From contig JACKBL010000004.1 in assembly GCA_020634515.1 (NCBI GenBank), forward strand, positions 186,001 to 250,000: a stretch of DNA of 64,000 nucleotides, written 5' to 3'. This stretch comes from Ardenticatenales bacterium (GTDB taxonomy: Bacteria; Chloroflexota; Anaerolineae; Promineifilales; Promineifilaceae). Under the pieces are notes generated by a model. It searched no databases. It saw only the letters and a list, made by a program, of their open reading frames with translations, and had not been told where the DNA came from. Of this stretch, positions 43,144-51,555 are shown piece by piece. How positions within the stretch are numbered: the stretch's first letter is position 1; the number at the start of each line of letters is the position of its first letter. The translations under genes were made by a program, and so were the position numbers.

Positions 43144-44097
43144 TTGCCTCCTACTATTTCTTCCCGTTCCTCCATTGACGCCATACACCGTTGCCTGCTG
43201 GCTCTGCCAGAAGCGGCGGCGTGGCCCGACATGCTTGGCGTATTTGACGTAGCCCAACAGAAACCCCGCCCGGATTGGGACCTGCCCTTACTGACCTGCC
43301 AGGCAGTGGGCGCGCCCGCGGAGCAGGCGATTCCGGCCGCTGCCGCCATTGCCTGTATGCAGATTAGCATCATCCTGACGGATGATATGCTTGACAATGA
43401 CCCGCGCGGCTGGCACAACCAGGTAGGGACGGGGGCGGCCGCCAATATGTCCCTGGCATTCCAGGCCGCGGCTTTTCGGGTTTTATTGCAAAGCGAGATT
43501 GGCGACAATTTGCGCGTGGCGCTGGCGCGGGAATTGGGTTGGATGGGACACGCCACGGCGCTGGGGCAACATCTGGATAGCGAAAACCTGACGGGGGAAG
43601 TCAACTATTGGCGGGTGGTGGAGGCCAAGAGTACCCCCTTTTATGGCACGGCTTTTTATCTGGGCGCGGTAGCTGGAGAAGCCCCGCCAACGGTAGCGGG
43701 GCAACTGCGCCAGTTTGGGCTGCTTCTGGGGGAGATGATTCAGATTCAGGACGACCTGCTAGATGCCCTTCAATCCCCGGCAAATCCTGACTGGCTGGAA
43801 GGGCGCAACAACCTGCTGCTGCTCTACGCCCAATCCATCGATCATGCGGAAAGAGAGCGGTTCCGCCAACTGCAGGGACAGGTGGCCGACAGCGCCTCCT
43901 TGCACGAAGCACAGCAAATTCTCATGCGCTCCGGCGCGGTCAGTTATGCTGCTTTTCAGATAATGGCGCGTTATGAGAAAGGCCGGCAGATGCTGGCAGA
44001 TTTGGGCTTGGCAGATGCACAACCCCTGTTAGAATTATTAACCAAACAGATCAGACTGGTCACGACTCTTCTGCAAAAGAGTGGGATCCAGGTCTAG
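43144..44097 (+). CDS. ComQ-like polyprenyl synthase / isoprenyl transferase
   Basis: 317 residues from a TTG; AGGAG about six bases ahead and an in-frame TAA just upstream decide this start. It has the class I isoprenoid synthase fold with both Asp-rich motifs: DDMLDND (Asp80, Asp81, Asp84) and QIQDDLLD (Asp203, Asp204, Asp207), plus the Lys in VEAKSTPFYGTAF. The N-terminal GKRxRP motif of housekeeping prenyl synthases is missing, as in ComQ. It probably binds farnesyl- or geranyl-diphosphate and transfers the chain to Trp of the upstream peptide rather than making a long polyprenyl diphosphate. A carotenoid or quinone role is possible but no such genes are adjacent. Confidence 0.8.
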   Translation: MPPTISSRSSIDAIHRCLLALPEAAAWPDMLGVFDVAQQKPRPDWDLPLLTCQAVGAPAEQAIPAAAAIACMQISIILTDDMLDNDPRGWHNQVGTGAAANMSLAFQAAAFRVLLQSEIGDNLRVALARELGWMGHATALGQHLDSENLTGEVNYWRVVEAKSTPFYGTAFYLGAVAGEAPPTVAGQLRQFGLLLGEMIQIQDDLLDALQSPANPDWLEGRNNLLLLYAQSIDHAERERFRQLQGQVADSASLHEAQQILMRSGAVSYAAFQIMARYEKGRQMLADLGLADAQPLLELLTKQIRLVTTLLQKSGIQV

Positions 44098-44950
44098 GAG
44101 AACGCCTGTTTTCTATCATGTCGCATCCCATTGCCCCTGGCGGTGGGTATCACGCTCATGCTTTTACATGATTCCACTCAGCGTCATTTCCACATCGCTC
44201 AATTCACCTCCACCCCAAAATTCTCGCCCCATGGTCAGGCAGCAGTAAGGCGCGGTTAGCATAAAGATCGTTTATGGATTTGCGCCGCGCTGACGGGCTT
44301 CGTTGCTGTAGCAAAGGATATTTCCGGGGGGATGGGGGTCTTCCGAGATGTCATATCAAACAATGGTTGCTACGCGCATGAAACAGACTTGATTTCTGCT
44401 GACCGAGCGTCGGTATTGGCAGCGACGCTCAAAAAAAAAATGGGGCCTGGCGCAAGAAAGGCATCTATTGAAGCAGAAAACGGGATAGTCGCTTTTCACC
44501 TGATAGCCGCCGTTGTTTTTTGTTTTTCCTTCTCAGAGGAGGCTGTACCGTCTTTATGGCGGTAATGCCGGCATTCTCGCCGCAGCCACCTATGGAAATG
44601 AAGGAACTGTTCTTCTCCAGGCATGGTAGCAACGCTCAGGGCAACTATCCCTAAGGAACGGAAACTAAAACAAGACAACGAAGTTGTTTCCTTACCGTTC
44701 CTTCAAACTGACGATGCAATTCCGCACTTTATTTCATCGTCAGTCCTAAGGGACGGAACCTAAATAAGACAACGAAGTTGTTTCCTTACCGTTCCTTCAA
44801 ACTGACGATGCAATTCCGCACTTTATTTCATCGTCAGTCCTAAGGGACGGAACCTAAATAAGACAACGAAGTTGTTTCCTTACCGTTCCTTCAAACTGAC
44901 GATGCAATTCCGCACTTTATTTCATCGTCAGTCCTAAGCACGTTTGTCGT
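44098..44950. other. Intergenic region between the prenyl synthase and sensor kinase genes
   Basis: 853 bases. The right third is the 94-bp tandem array (44650-44938). The left part has a possible reading frame at 44332-44565 without a family match and was not called. One TGCCGGCA lies near 44566. Confidence 0.5.
44650..44938 (+). repeat. Three 94-bp structured tandem repeats in the kinase leader
   Basis: Units start with CCTAAGG at 44650, 44745 and 44839, and a partial fourth begins at 44933. Copies 2 and 3 are identical by eye; copy 1 differs at a few positions and has one extra base. Each unit can form two hairpins: AAGG(A/G)ACGG with CCGTTCCTT (with ACAACGAAGTTGT nested inside), and CTGACGATG with CATCGTCAG around an 18-base loop. 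The array ends 12 bases before the kinase ATG. Confidence 0.9.
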
Positions 44951-47746
44951 ATGAAGTCAGTACAGAAAACAAACACCCGTTCCAAAGAATGGCCTTTCCT
45001 CCTTATTTCCGCGGGAGTCTTGCTCCTCTGTCTGTACTATGTTTATGCGCGTATCTATCTGCTGCCACAGCCGGGTCTGACCATCAGCAGCAACTGGGTT
45101 GTCACGGAAATTCTGCCTTGTGCAGCGGGCATGCCCTGCTCCAATGACGTAATCGTAGGGGACCGGTTTGTGCAAATTGGCAACCTGACGTATGCCCAAT
45201 ACCGGCAGGATTGGCGGCAAACGCCGTTTGCGGGGTACGCGGCGGGGGATATGGTTCCGGTCAAGTTTCTCCGGGGAGCGGCATTGTCTCCCATAATCGC
45301 GTTGTGGGAAATGCCGGCACGCAGCGTCACTTCCCCGCTGCGTGATTTTGGCACACTCCTCATGTTCTTGCCCTTCTGGGTTGCCGGCACCATCATCATG
45401 CTCTTCCTCCAACCCCGTGACCGCCGCTGGCAACTTCTCGTGTCCACGACCTTTCTCATTGGCATCTGGTTCGTCAGCGGAACGGACGCCGCCTGGCAGG
45501 TTGGCGCCTCTTCCCTCGTCCTGCGCCTCACCAGTTGGCTCCTCCTCCCCATCTGCCTACACATGCACCTCATCGTGCCCATTCCTCGCGGGCAACGCTT
45601 CCACCCCTACCTGCTCATCTTCCTCTATGGTCTGGCGGCGATCATGATCGCCCTGGAAGTCTTGCGACTCCTGCCCACAGGCGTCTACCTGATCAGCCTG
45701 CTGGTGGCCATCATTGGCAGCATCCTCCTTTTAGTCACCGTCCTCTCCCCAGGCATGCCGCCGGCCAGTCGCCAGGCCGCCCGCATCATGCTCGCCGGGC
45801 TGGCGCTGGCTTTTGGTCCCGGCATTCTCTTTCTCTTCTTGAGCAATATCTCCACGCCCCCTCCCGCCCTCACCCCGCTTCTCACCGGCATCGCCCTCCT
45901 CTCCATCCCCGTCTGGCCCCTGTTCTATACCTACGCCATCTTCCGCCGCTTCCTCGGCGACCTGGAATTCCGCGTCAGCCGTCTGTTGGGGTCCTACAGC
46001 TTCGGCCTCGTCTACCTGATCGGCTTCGTCATCACCTTCCTGATAGGTCACCAATGGATAGGCATAGACAACGAACCCGTCATCTACAGCGCCATCATCT
46101 CCACCATTTTCGTCATCTGCGCACCGCTGTTGCGCACCCCCTTCCTGCGTCTGGTCGATCAACTCGTCTACGGAGCCACGCCCTACGACGAAACCATCAT
46201 CGAAAACTTCGCGGCGCGGGTCTCCCATGCCGTCCGGCACGATGACCTGGCCCGCATCTTGAAACAAGACATCGCGCCCAAACTGTTGATTCGGCAATCC
46301 GCCCTTTGCCTCCTCTCCGGCAATCAGGTGGAAGTGGCCTACATGCAAGGGTTAATGCCCATCCAGGTGCCGCGCCATATGGCGCAGTTTGACTACATCA
46401 AAGGGCATGCCGGCCATTACATCTCTCCGACCCAGGCCAGCCCGGACAATCTGGCCTGGCTACGTCTGGCGCTGCCACTGCAATTGGGGCAGAAACTGCT
46501 CGGGTTCTGGCTGCTGGGACGGCGCGACCCGGATGATTTCTACCCACGGCGGGATATTTCCCTGCTCACCGCACTGACCGGCTACGTCGCCATTGCCACG
46601 GAAAACGCGCAATTGTATGCCCAGTTGAGCGCCTATGCCGCCGACCTGGAACAACGGGTAAACGAGCGCACCCGCGAACTGGCAGAGGCCAATGAGCGTC
46701 TACAGGAACTGGACCGACTCAAATCCCGTTTCGTCACGGACGTTTCCCACGAATTGCGCACGCCCATCACCAACCTGGAGTTGCATTTAGAACTGCTGGA
46801 GCAGGCGCAGGATCCGCAACGCAAGACGCGCTACCTGGATGTGTTGAAGCATGAGACCCGGCGGCTGACGCGCCTGGTGGAAGAGATATTGAACCTGGCG
46901 CGCCTCGATCTGGCAAAAGAATCAGGGGCGAACGGGGATCATAAGATTTCTTTCCAGACAATTGAATTGAACGGGCTGGTGGACCAGATGGTGACCATTC
47001 ACAGGCCGCTGGCCGAGGCCAATGGACTGCGCATGATATTTGTGCCAGGACCGCAACTGTATCAGATTCGTGGCGAACGCAACCAATTGCTACAGGTGGT
47101 GACCAACTTGCTGGTCAACGCCATCAATTACACCCCCCAGGGGCAGGTGTGGGTCAGTACGCGCGCGCTGGTGTCACGCCAGCAGGTATGGCTCCAGGTT
47201 GAGGACACGGGCATTGGCATCGAACCGGATGATCTGCCCTATCTCTTTGAACGCTTCTATCGCGGCAGACAAACCAGCCAATCGAACATTCGCGGCACAG
47301 GGCTGGGTCTGAGCATTGTCAGCGAGATTGTCACCTTGCATGACGCCCAAATCGCGGTGCGCAGTTGCCCAGGACACGGCACCTCCGTGATCGTCAAGTT
47401 CCCTTTGGCTGTTGCGCCGCCCCCACGAGCGCAGGGCGCTATCTGGCTTGCGGATGAGGTGGAGGAGCGGCGCACCCACCTGCGCCAATTGTTGCAACAA
47501 GAACAGTACACCGTCTACACCTCGGCGGATGTGTCTCCCCTGGTGATGGATGAGCCGGTTGATTTGCTGCTGATTTCCGCGGAGATGGCGCGCACGGCGA
47601 CCCTCCCGCGACTCCCTTATTTGTTGCTGGTGGCGGAAGAACCGCGGGCGGAAGATTTCCGCCACATTGTGCCGCCACCTTACACAGGGGACGACCTCTT
47701 TTTCGCCATTCATTCCTGCCTGGCACAAAGTCAGGAACCAGGGTAG
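44951..47746 (+). CDS. ComP-like multi-pass sensor histidine kinase with PDZ-like loop and pseudo-receiver tail
   Basis: 931 residues. One N-terminal helix (~16-35), an external segment (~36-117) with paired Cys and a PDZ-like DVIVGDRFVQIGNLTY, then about nine helices to residue ~393, as in ComP-type receptors. A GAF-like domain (~410-560) and a coiled coil lead to HisKA with His600 in DVSHELRTPITNLE. HATPase_c shows NLLVNAINYTPQG, EDTGIGIE and GTGLGLSIV. The last ~110 residues resemble a receiver domain whose phosphoacceptor is lost (LLLISAEM). B. subtilis ComP uses a HisKA_3 core, so this kinase is analogous in input but not output. No Shine-Dalgarno is visible; a structured repeat array abuts the ATG. 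No response regulator gene is adjacent. Confidence 0.82.
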   Translation: MKSVQKTNTRSKEWPFLLISAGVLLLCLYYVYARIYLLPQPGLTISSNWVVTEILPCAAGMPCSNDVIVGDRFVQIGNLTYAQYRQDWRQTPFAGYAAGDMVPVKFLRGAALSPIIALWEMPARSVTSPLRDFGTLLMFLPFWVAGTIIMLFLQPRDRRWQLLVSTTFLIGIWFVSGTDAAWQVGASSLVLRLTSWLLLPICLHMHLIVPIPRGQRFHPYLLIFLYGLAAIMIALEVLRLLPTGVYLISLLVAIIGSILLLVTVLSPGMPPASRQAARIMLAGLALAFGPGILFLFLSNISTPPPALTPLLTGIALLSIPVWPLFYTYAIFRRFLGDLEFRVSRLLGSYSFGLVYLIGFVITFLIGHQWIGIDNEPVIYSAIISTIFVICAPLLRTPFLRLVDQLVYGATPYDETIIENFAARVSHAVRHDDLARILKQDIAPKLLIRQSALCLLSGNQVEVAYMQGLMPIQVPRHMAQFDYIKGHAGHYISPTQASPDNLAWLRLALPLQLGQKLLGFWLLGRRDPDDFYPRRDISLLTALTGYVAIATENAQLYAQLSAYAADLEQRVNERTRELAEANERLQELDRLKSRFVTDVSHELRTPITNLELHLELLEQAQDPQRKTRYLDVLKHETRRLTRLVEEILNLARLDLAKESGANGDHKISFQTIELNGLVDQMVTIHRPLAEANGLRMIFVPGPQLYQIRGERNQLLQVVTNLLVNAINYTPQGQVWVSTRALVSRQQVWLQVEDTGIGIEPDDLPYLFERFYRGRQTSQSNIRGTGLGLSIVSEIVTLHDAQIAVRSCPGHGTSVIVKFPLAVAPPPRAQGAIWLADEVEERRTHLRQLLQQEQYTVYTSADVSPLVMDEPVDLLLISAEMARTATLPRLPYLLLVAEEPRAEDFRHIVPPPYTGDDLFFAIHSCLAQSQEPG

Positions 47747-47861
47747 CCAGCCCGTTTTTCCCACTAAGTCCAAGAGCGTTGGTCAGCCATTGATGGATGG
47801 TGGGGTTTTGTGCCGGCATTTTCCCCTCCCCTCCCATATCACAAACCCAAAGCCCTTTCCC

Positions 47862-47890
47862 TTGACAATGTGTATTTTCTACACTATAAT
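47862..47890 (+). promoter_or_regulatory. Consensus sigma-70 promoter of the SPFH gene
   Basis: TTGACA (47862-47867) and TATAAT (47885-47890) are both perfect and separated by exactly 17 bases. The transcript would start near 47897, giving a ~205-base leader with duplicated hairpins. Confidence 0.85.
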
Positions 47891-47907
47891 TCGTGTTCAA
47901 TAAACAC
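47871..47907. promoter_or_regulatory. Paired palindromic operators overlapping the SPFH promoter
   Basis: GTGTA-TTTTC-TACAC (47871-47885) lies within the promoter spacer and GTGTT-CAATA-AACAC (47893-47907) covers the start site. Both have the form GTGTW-N5-WACAC and their centres are 22 bases apart, two helical turns, as expected for cooperative repressor binding. The repressor is unknown. Confidence 0.55.
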
Positions 47908-47927
47908 TAACAACAATTCCGACGCAA

Positions 47928-48085
47928 TACCACCCAATAAGAACATCTTCCCGGAAGCTGTTACCGAGGGTTATCATCCGTAACGAAGCTTCCGGGAAGA
48001 TCAGGGTACCACCCAATAAGAACATCTTCCCGGAAGCTGTTACCGAGGGTTATCATCCGTAACAAAGCTTCCGGGAAGATCATTT
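47928..48085 (+). repeat. 79-bp tandem duplication of the CTTCCCGGAAGC leader repeat, copies 3 and 4
   Basis: The 79-base unit from 47928 is repeated from 48007 with very few changes. Each copy carries arms ATCTTCCCGGAAGCT and AGCTTCCGGGAAGAT (first copy 47945-47959 and 47987-48001) with GTTAC/GTAAC inside. The second copy ends about 22 bases before the SPFH start codon, within its transcribed leader. Confidence 0.9.
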
Positions 48086-48102
48086 TCAGAGGAGCAAATC
48101 AT

Positions 48103-49017
48103 ATGTGGCGTATCGTCGCAGGACTAAGCAGCGTAACAGCCGTAACGGGGCTGGTGGTGGGTTGGCCGCTCGTGGGGAGCATTGCCGGCATCCTCCTCCT
48201 CCTCACCCTCCTCACCCTCACCGCCCGCGCCTCCTTCGTGCGCGTACCCGAACTGAGCGCCGCCGTCGTCTACAACCGGGAACGGCAAGCCTTTTCCCGC
48301 CTGCTGCCCGCCGGGAGCCACTGGCTGGTTCCTTTCGCGGAACAAGTGCAGGCCGTCATCCCCCTGGGCGGGGAGGTCGCTTCCGGCGCGTGCCAGGCGT
48401 ACACCAACGGCGGCGTTCCCCTGACGGTGCGCTGGCAGGCAGCTTACCAGATGGAGCCGTTTGCGCTGTCGGCGGATACACAAGCGAAGCTGGCCCTGAA
48501 ACTCGCACGGAAGAGCCGCATGATCGCGCAGTCACACGTAAACAACTGCCTGCAACGGGTGGTGAGCAACTACGGGATAAACGAGTTGTTTGCCGCGGGC
48601 GCGCGCGGGCGGCTGGAGCGCGAGGTACGGCAGGCGGCGGCTGGGCGGCTGGCGTCGTTGGGCGTGGTGGTGCAGCGGGTGGTGATTGAGTCGTTGGAAA
48701 TGCCGGCACAAATCCAATCCACCCTCGCCGCCGCCCACGAAAGAGCCGTCCAGGCGGAAAGCGAAGCCCGCGCCCTCGCCTACCTGCAAAAAATCATCAG
48801 CCAATTCTCCGACACCGACATGCAGCGGCTGGCGGAACTGGAGCGAATGCGCATCCTGGGGCAAAACGGCGTCTCCCTCCTCTACCCCATAGCCGCCGCC
48901 CAGCCCACCTTCCCCGCCCCGCCAACCGCACCCGCCAGAGCCGGCAGACGGCAGCGAGCCGACGGGCTAACCGCGGCGGAATGGCTCACCCACCAGCAAA
49001 CGCCCGCCGCAAACTGA
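48103..49017 (+). CDS. SPFH/Band 7 domain protein
   Basis: 304 residues. AGAGGAG precedes the ATG. One or two N-terminal membrane helices (VTGLVVGWPLVGSIAGILLLLTLLTL) are followed by the SPFH core: FVRVPELSAAVVYNRERQAFSRLLPAGSHWLVPF, VPLTVRWQAAYQ, and a C-terminal coiled region ending ALAYLQKIISQFS and a short basic tail. Such proteins scaffold membrane microdomains or regulate proteases and channels. It has its own strong promoter with two operators and duplicated leader hairpins, pointing to tight regulation, perhaps by membrane stress. A terminator follows 30 bases after the stop. Confidence 0.85.
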   Translation: MWRIVAGLSSVTAVTGLVVGWPLVGSIAGILLLLTLLTLTARASFVRVPELSAAVVYNRERQAFSRLLPAGSHWLVPFAEQVQAVIPLGGEVASGACQAYTNGGVPLTVRWQAAYQMEPFALSADTQAKLALKLARKSRMIAQSHVNNCLQRVVSNYGINELFAAGARGRLEREVRQAAAGRLASLGVVVQRVVIESLEMPAQIQSTLAAAHERAVQAESEARALAYLQKIISQFSDTDMQRLAELERMRILGQNGVSLLYPIAAAQPTFPAPPTAPARAGRRQRADGLTAAEWLTHQQTPAAN

Positions 49018-49046
49018 CAACCCGCCTCTTTCCCTCCCCTCACCAG

Positions 49047-49072
49047 AACGCCTCTTCCCCGCAAGAGGCGTT
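49047..49072 (+). terminator. Intrinsic terminator-like hairpin after the SPFH gene
   Basis: AACGCCTCTT (49047-49056) and AAGAGGCGTT (49063-49072) form a perfect ten-base stem with a six-base loop. The tract after it (CCCGATTTCCCC) is only mildly T-rich. Confidence 0.55.
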
Positions 49073-49257
49073 CCCGATTTCCCCACCAACCGCCCCATCA
49101 TTTCATTGTCACACCGCTCCGCATCGGATATAGTTTTGCCGTATTTGCCGCCAGTTGCCTGTTCCAATCGCCCATGCGCGGGCATGGCGCAATTCTCCAC
49201 ACCGTTCCACCCGCGTCAGGGCAAACCACCCCATAACCCCGCTCATGAGGTTTCTCT

Positions 49258-50679
49258 ATGACCCGCGACTTCCACCTCCCCCGCTGGCAAATGATCCTCT
49301 ACGCCTCCGGCTCCCTGGCCGTGGCCCTCTCCTACCAATCCTTCGCCACCTACATCCAGTTTGTGTACATTGACGTGCTGGGGCTGGCCGCCCGCTGGGT
49401 GGGGCTGGCCTGGGCCATCTATGGCGTCTGGAACGCCATCAACGACCCGCTCTCCGGCTACTGGTCAGACAAAACACAAACCCGTTGGGGGCGGCGCATT
49501 CCCTGGATTGCCGGCAGTTTCCTCCCCCTGGGCATCACCTTCTACTTCCTCTGGTCCCCCCCCGCCGGACTCGTCGCCGCCAAAGGCACCGGGCTGCTCC
49601 TCTACTTCCTCGGCTTCGTCCTCCTCTTCGACCTCTTCTGGACCATCGTCGTCATGAACTGGACCGCCCTCTTCCCGGAAATGGTCCCCGACGACCGCGA
49701 ACGCGCCGTCGTCTCCGCCTGGCGGCAAATCTTCTCCCTCATCGGCCTGCTCATCGGCGTCGCCCTGCCCCCCGTGCTGGCCGGCGCGGACTGGAGCAAT
49801 CGCGGCGGCATGGCCCTCCTCCTCACCGTCGTCACCGTCGTCTTCTTCGCCCTCTCCCTCCTCGGCAGCCGCGAGCGCGGCGTCTTCCAACAAGACGAAA
49901 CGCTCCCCTTCGGCCAGGCGCTGCGCGCCACCCTCGCCAACCGCGACTTCCTCTACTTTCTGGGCGCGAACCTGGCGATCCAGTTCATCTTCATGATGCT
50001 GGCGGCCACCGTCCCCTTCTACACCAAGTACGCCCTAAACATCCGCGAGCCGCTCACCCTCGCCAACGGCTTCACCCTCGACCCGGAGCTGCAAACGTCC
50101 CTGTTCCTGGCCGTGGCCTTTATTATGGCCATGCCCGCCATGCCCGTATGGACAAAGCTGGCGCAGCGGTGGGGCGCGCGCGTCACCCTGCAAGTTTGTT
50201 GCCTGACCACGGCAGCGGCGCTGCTCGTCTTCTTCTGGGCCGCCAACTTCTACGGCGGCATCCTGGGGACCGCCATCCTCGGGATCAACTTCGCCGGGCT
50301 GCTCATGCTCACCGACCTGCTCATTGCCGACATGGTGGACGCCGACGAGCTAACCACGGGCGCGCGGCGGGAGGGCATGTACTTCGGCATGAACGGCTTC
50401 GTCATCCGCTTCGCCTTCACCATTCAGGGCTTCATCACCGGCGCAATCCTCACCCTCAGCGGCTACATCTCCCCCGCCAACGGGGACCTGTATCCCGTGC
50501 AGCCGGCGGCGGCGGTGATGGGGATTCGCTGGATGATTGCCGGCATTCCCGCCATCGCCGCCATCCTTGCCTGCCTCATCCTCTTGGGCTATAGTCTCCA
50601 CGGTCAAAAACTGGCCGACGTTCAATCCCGCGTTGCCGCCCTCCACCGGCAAAAAACGGAACTGCAAACGCCTTCGTAA
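49258..50679 (+). CDS. MFS transporter, GPH (glycoside-pentoside-hexuronide) family
   Basis: 473 residues with twelve membrane helices. The N-terminal YIQFVYIDVLGLAARWVGLAWAIYGVWNAINDPLSGYWSDKTQTRWGRR is the MelB-type pattern, with the NDPLSGYWSD cation-site region and the RWGRRIPW loop, and LFPEMVPDDRERAVVSAWRQ follows TM4 as in the family. It imports a sugar or glycoside with Na+ or H+. GAGG precedes the ATG by eight bases. No sugar-utilisation genes are adjacent; galK is 12 kb away. It lies between the SPFH gene and an ABC pair on the same strand. Confidence 0.88.
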   Translation: MTRDFHLPRWQMILYASGSLAVALSYQSFATYIQFVYIDVLGLAARWVGLAWAIYGVWNAINDPLSGYWSDKTQTRWGRRIPWIAGSFLPLGITFYFLWSPPAGLVAAKGTGLLLYFLGFVLLFDLFWTIVVMNWTALFPEMVPDDRERAVVSAWRQIFSLIGLLIGVALPPVLAGADWSNRGGMALLLTVVTVVFFALSLLGSRERGVFQQDETLPFGQALRATLANRDFLYFLGANLAIQFIFMMLAATVPFYTKYALNIREPLTLANGFTLDPELQTSLFLAVAFIMAMPAMPVWTKLAQRWGARVTLQVCCLTTAAALLVFFWAANFYGGILGTAILGINFAGLLMLTDLLIADMVDADELTTGARREGMYFGMNGFVIRFAFTIQGFITGAILTLSGYISPANGDLYPVQPAAAVMGIRWMIAGIPAIAAILACLILLGYSLHGQKLADVQSRVAALHRQKTELQTPS

Positions 50680-50751
50680 TTCCAGACAAAAGGTTCGTTC
50701 AAAGGCATGGTACGACGAAGTGCTTGCGGTTAAATGCACTGGGAGCAAAAC

Positions 50752-51486
50752 ATGAATACACCCCCTTCCGACGATCTGATACGCTGCGAGCAGTTGACGC
50801 GCGCCTACCGCATGGGCGAAGTCACCGTTCACGCCCTGCAAGGACTTGACCTGCGCGTGGGCGCGGGCACATTCGCCGTCCTGCTTGGCCCCTCCGGCTC
50901 CGGCAAAACCACCACCCTCAACCTCATCGGCGGGCTGGACCGCCCCACCGGCGGGCGCGTCATCGTGCAAGGAGAAGAGATCAGCCTGTACGATGAAACA
51001 CAGTTGACCCGCTACCGCCAACGCAAAGTCGGCTTCGTCTTCCAGTTCTTCAACCTCATCCCCACCCTCACCGCCGGCGAAAACGTCGAATTCGCCCTCG
51101 CCCTCACGCAGCACAACGGCAAATCCATGCGCCAGCGCGCCCGCGACCTGCTGCAACTGGTTGGCCTGGCCGCACGCGCCGACCATTTTCCCTCCCAGCT
51201 TTCGGGCGGGGAGCAGCAGCGTGTAGCCATTGCGCGCGCCCTGGCGAACGATCCCCCGCTGCTGCTGTGCGACGAGCCAACGGGCAACCTGGACGTGGAC
51301 ACCGGGCAGCAGGTGCTGCAAGTGATGCGCGACCTGAACCGGCAGCGCGGCGCCACCATTATCCTGGTCACGCATAACACGGCCATCGCGCCCATGGCCG
51401 ACCGCATTATCCGCCTGCGCGACGGGATGATCGACCACGAAGAAATCAACGCCACGCCCGTTCCCGTGGCCCAACTCAACTGGTAA
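50752..51486 (+). CDS. ABC transporter ATPase, LolD/MacB-type
   Basis: 244 residues. GGGAG seven bases upstream selects this ATG over one six codons earlier. Walker A GPSGSGKTTT, Q-loop KVGFVFQFFNLIPTLTAGENVEFAL, signature LSGGEQQRVAIARAL and Walker B LLLCDEPTGNLD are all typical of the MacB/LolD/FtsE subfamily. It drives a mechanotransmission-type ABC machine with the FtsX-like permease encoded 69 bases downstream. A 34-base AGATTGG hairpin lies between the two genes. Confidence 0.92.
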   Translation: MNTPPSDDLIRCEQLTRAYRMGEVTVHALQGLDLRVGAGTFAVLLGPSGSGKTTTLNLIGGLDRPTGGRVIVQGEEISLYDETQLTRYRQRKVGFVFQFFNLIPTLTAGENVEFALALTQHNGKSMRQRARDLLQLVGLAARADHFPSQLSGGEQQRVAIARALANDPPLLLCDEPTGNLDVDTGQQVLQVMRDLNRQRGATIILVTHNTAIAPMADRIIRLRDGMIDHEEINATPVPVAQLNW

Positions 51487-51498
51487 ACCATCATTCGG

Positions 51499-51532
51499 AG
51501 ATTGGTTCAATCTTCGGAGATTGAACCAATCT
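51499..51532. repeat. Perfect AGATTGGTTCAATCT hairpin between ABC genes
   Basis: Arms AGATTGGTTCAATCT (51499-51513) and AGATTGAACCAATCT (51518-51532) enclose the tetraloop-like TCGG. It belongs to the AGATTGG family and may reduce or tune expression of the downstream permease within the operon. Confidence 0.8.
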
Positions 51533-51555
51533 AAAATCGCTAATCTGTTTGCAAT

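Noticed and set aside
43144..44097. Prenyl synthase as a housekeeping polyprenyl diphosphate synthase
   Set aside because: The GKRxRP region is missing and the gene is adjacent to a Trp-tailed peptide; kept only as an alternative.
44332..44565. 77-residue gene between the prenyl synthase and kinase
   Set aside because: Only a poly-G tract precedes it, composition looks random, and no Trp tail or family motif is present.
44650..44938. CRISPR array or insertion sequence
   Set aside because: There are no variable spacers and no transposase; units are head-to-tail and nearly identical.
49485..50594. 369-residue open frame inside the GPH transporter
   Set aside because: It is a shadow frame with Arg/His/Pro-rich composition; the transporter frame is unmistakable.
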